Positions 61,647-64,000 of a stretch of 64,000 bases of DNA are shown piece after piece. The stretch lies in contig JADIMC010000010.1 of NCBI GenBank assembly GCA_017694955.1, forward strand, positions 1-64,000. The letters run 5' to 3'. Every line of letters begins with the position of its first letter. Position 1 is the first letter of the stretch. The position numbers and the translations under genes are program-made. The notes beneath the pieces are model-generated. The model worked only from the letters and a program-made list of their open reading frames with translations. It was not told the DNA's origin and did no database searches. This DNA comes from Candidatus Limisoma faecipullorum (GTDB lineage Bacteria; Bacteroidota; Bacteroidia; Bacteroidales; Muribaculaceae).

Positions 61647-64000
61647 TTATTTGTTCTTTAATGTTTTCAGTCTCGTCTCTATCATTTCCTGTATGTCGGC
61701 TTCCTTTCCCGGGTAGTTTTCTTTCAGGCTTTCAAGATATTCACGGGCTTGGAATGTGTCGCCGCGCTTCTTATAAACGTCGGAGAGCAGGATGAATCCG
61801 CGCGCCATCCAATATTGGTGAGGCGTGCCGGAATCAATCAGATTGTTGAGCTGCTTTTCGGCAGAGTCGAGCTTACCTTCGTCGAAATAGATTTGTGACA
61901 ACTCTACAGCCGCGATTGCACCGTAGAGCGATTGCGGATCTTTCGCAAGCTGCTTGTAATCGTCCATAGCTTCCGACTGCTTGCCTTGCGAGGCGAGTGC
62001 CGAGGCGCGTCCGTAGAGCACCTCCGCGCGGGTTTCTGCATCAAGGTTTTGCGAGGCGAGCAGGTTTGCGTATGTGAGCACATCGTTTTCTTCGCCGGAA
62101 TCGCGCGATACACGGAATAGTCCGAGCAATGCCGACTGGCGGTTGGCGTCGGTAGTGGCTTTCGAGCGTAGTCTCACGTAAGCGTCGCGCGCTTCAGAGA
62201 CTTTGTTCTCCGAAAGCAATATCTCTCCTTCCATCACGAGGGCTGTCTCTGCATACGAAGCGTCAGGAGCGGCAGCGAGCGCCTTTTCAAGGTAACCGAG
62301 AGCCTTGTTGTATGATTTATGCTTGTAAGCATTTTCTGCAAGGTAGTAATTGGCTTGTCCGAAGTATTGTCCGCCGGGATATGACTTCAGATATGATTCC
62401 AATTTGGCAGTACCGTCGCCGGCAAGGTACGCGTTTTCCGCCGATTGGAACGACAGGCGGTCCATCTCTCCGCCGTCAACCTTATACGAGCTGTCAACAC
62501 CGCGCATGAACGCCGTGAATCCGGCGATATCGCCCTCGGAGGCGTACATCGCTTTCAAGTCCTCGATTGCCACTTTTGCCTCGTCGCTCGACAGAGCTTT
62601 GGATATAAGCGACTTGTATTGGTCGCGAGCCTCATTCTTGCGTCCGGTGCTGTTGAGAAGCATGGCAAGCTGCAGCTGTCCTTGCCGTGCCTCAGCCGAG
62701 CGTGGATAATCGCTCATAAGCTTGCTGAAAGTGGCTTCCGCTTTGCTGTTGTCGTTGAGGGCAATGTAAGCCTGGGCCTTTTCATAGAGGGCTTTCGGCG
62801 CATATACTGAGCTTGGAAAATTATCAACTACTTTGTCCATTACCGCTATCTTTTCTTTATGTCGGCGTTGCAGTCCTAACATAAATCCTTTCTGGAACAG
62901 TGAGTAATCGGCTTTCACACCCTCGATGCCGGTCGCTTTTTCATAATAACCTTCGGCTTCAGAGTAGTTTTTGTTGTAATAAAGGCAGTCGCCGATACGG
63001 TTGTAGGCATCGGTTTTCATAGCCTTGTCGGAAGGATTCTGGTTCAGGAATTTCGTGAACGCGGCTTTTGCCTCGGAGTATTTGCGCTGCTGGAACAGCG
63101 AATACCCGTATCCGTAGTTTGCCAGCGCATAGTTTGCGTCCTTGCCGGTTGCCGTCTTCAGATATGAAGAGTAGTTGCTTGCCGCTTTCGCGTAATCGCC
63201 GTTGCGGTATGCAGCCTCGGCAAGCCATAGCGAGTTCTCATTCGCTATCTTGCTGTCGTATCTGCGCAATTGGCTTGAGCGCGTGAAATAATCAAGCGCG
63301 TTATCGGCATTGCCAGCCGACAGCTCACGTATGCCGAGACGGTAGAGCACGTTCTGCTTGGCTGCAAGCATCTTGGCTGAAGGATTCTCCAATGCCGAAA
63401 TTGAAGAGAGGGCATTGTTGTAGTCCTTGCTTGCGAGATATGAGTTAATTATGTAGTCCTCTACGTCTGAAGCGTATTTTGAATCGGGGAAGCGGTTGAG
63501 GAAATCCTCGAAAATCTTCACTGAATTGGAGAACGGCACGCTTCCGCCACGGCTTTGCGCGATGGCGTAGTTGTAGAATGCCGTTTCTTGCACGCTCTTG
63601 TCGAAAGGCATCTTATATGCTTTTTCAAATGCCAGCGATGCGGCGTTGACGTTGCCGGAGCGCAGATAGCTCTGCCCGATATAGAAATAAGCGCTTTGGG
63701 CAAGTGCGTCGTCGCCGCTGACAACCTTGTCGAGGTAGCGTACAGCTTCTTCGTCGTTGCCGTCGCGGTATTCGGAAATTCCGAGTATGTAGAGCGACGA
63801 GCGTTCCGGCTCACCGCTGCAGTTGTCAACATATTGCCTTAGCAGCTCCGTGGCACGCTCGTAGTTGCCGAGATGGTATTCGCTTTCGCCTGTCACACGG
63901 CGTAGCTCCGTATCCATGTCTGCCGGAAACTTTTCAGAAAGCAGCCTGTTTCCGATTCTTAGAGAATTGTCGTAGTCGGCATTGTTGAAGCGGATTTGGC
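61647..64000 (-). CDS. Large TPR protein, 5' part beyond window
   Basis: At least 783 residues (open to the right edge, so the true start lies outside). Composed almost entirely of tetratricopeptide repeats, more than 15, recognisable in YFYIGQSYLRSGNVNAASLAFEKA, YALANYGYGYSLFQQRKYSEAKAAF and ALYEKAQAYIALNDNSKAEATF, shown in part. Such proteins serve as scaffolds, sometimes with an outer-membrane partner; the adjacent barrel gene on the same strand is an obvious candidate. The first in-frame ATG seen (63917) may be internal. Confidence 0.8.
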   Translation of the reverse strand, partial: QIRFNNADYDNSLRIGNRLLSEKFPADMDTELRRVTGESEYHLGNYERATELLRQYVDNCSGEPERSSLYILGISEYRDGNDEEAVRYLDKVVSGDDALAQSAYFYIGQSYLRSGNVNAASLAFEKAYKMPFDKSVQETAFYNYAIAQSRGGSVPFSNSVKIFEDFLNRFPDSKYASDVEDYIINSYLASKDYNNALSSISALENPSAKMLAAKQNVLYRLGIRELSAGNADNALDYFTRSSQLRRYDSKIANENSLWLAEAAYRNGDYAKAASNYSSYLKTATGKDANYALANYGYGYSLFQQRKYSEAKAAFTKFLNQNPSDKAMKTDAYNRIGDCLYYNKNYSEAEGYYEKATGIEGVKADYSLFQKGFMLGLQRRHKEKIAVMDKVVDNFPSSVYAPKALYEKAQAYIALNDNSKAEATFSKLMSDYPRSAEARQGQLQLAMLLNSTGRKNEARDQYKSLISKALSSDEAKVAIEDLKAMYASEGDIAGFTAFMRGVDSSYKVDGGEMDRLSFQSAENAYLAGDGTAKLESYLKSYPGGQYFGQANYYLAENAYKHKSYNKALGYLEKALAAAPDASYAETALVMEGEILLSENKVSEARDAYVRLRSKATTDANRQSALLGLFRVSRDSGEENDVLTYANLLASQNLDAETRAEVLYGRASALASQGKQSEAMDDYKQLAKDPQSLYGAIAAVELSQIYFDEGKLDSAEKQLNNLIDSGTPHQYWMARGFILLSDVYKKRGDTFQAREYLESLKENYPGKEADIQEMIETRLKTLKNK

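Overview
The window looks like chromosomal DNA from a gut Bacteroidales bacterium, most plausibly Muribaculaceae or a close relative. The evidence is a full type IX secretion (T9SS) core locus, promoters of the Bacteroidota type (TTTG at -33, TAnnTTTG at -7), few Shine-Dalgarno sequences, NigD-like and PorT-type envelope proteins, and roughly half G+C by eye. No phage, insertion sequence, CRISPR array or rRNA operon was seen. Both ends cut a gene: asnA at the left, a large TPR protein at the right.

Layout. 0-9 kb: asnA end, queF, queC (queuosine) with two dyads between queF and queC, a TPR protein, a T9SS-exported C10 cysteine protease, an AddA-type helicase-nuclease and a SUI1 factor. 9-16 kb: porT-porP-gldK-gldL-gldM-gldN. 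16-20 kb: an unknown membrane protein, tRNA-Pro, and a TPR histidine kinase with its LuxR-type regulator. 20-28 kb: pyrG-yidC and porQ-cmk-ispH-crp on the minus strand, then a TonB-domain protein. 28-34.7 kb: a beta-helix lipoprotein, folB, hsp20, three tandem outer-membrane barrels, an EFR1-type ferredoxin and an Smr protein. 34.7-44.6 kb: a large T9SS adhesin diverging from a membrane TPR-LuxR regulator, then argH and three followers. 44.7-48.7 kb: a NigD-like lipoprotein diverging from an ECF sigma factor, a predicted dual-membrane anti-sigma protein and an OmpA-family protein. 48.7-56.5 kb: housekeeping genes (pfkA, recO, tRNA-Glu/rpsT/tRNA-Glu, a GNAT, an acetyltransferase, tatD, a prenyl synthase with a 46-codon gene before it, map, an esterase). 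56.7-64 kb: a GLUG-repeat surface protein, a TonB-receptor-like barrel and a TPR protein.

How they fit together. Much of the window concerns the cell envelope: the T9SS motor and translocon parts (PorT, PorP, GldK-N, PorQ), at least two and probably three T9SS cargo proteins, YidC, and several barrels. The most interesting regulation is (1) the 45.4-45.6 kb region, where two copies of an ECF-like promoter are arranged as mirror images around one centre, one facing the NigD-like gene and one facing the sigma / dual-membrane anti-sigma operon, and (2) a sigma-54-type promoter with two tandem 16-bp dyads upstream of hsp20. A tandem 32-bp palindrome pair after pfkA and a very short gene coupled to the prenyl synthase are further items of note.
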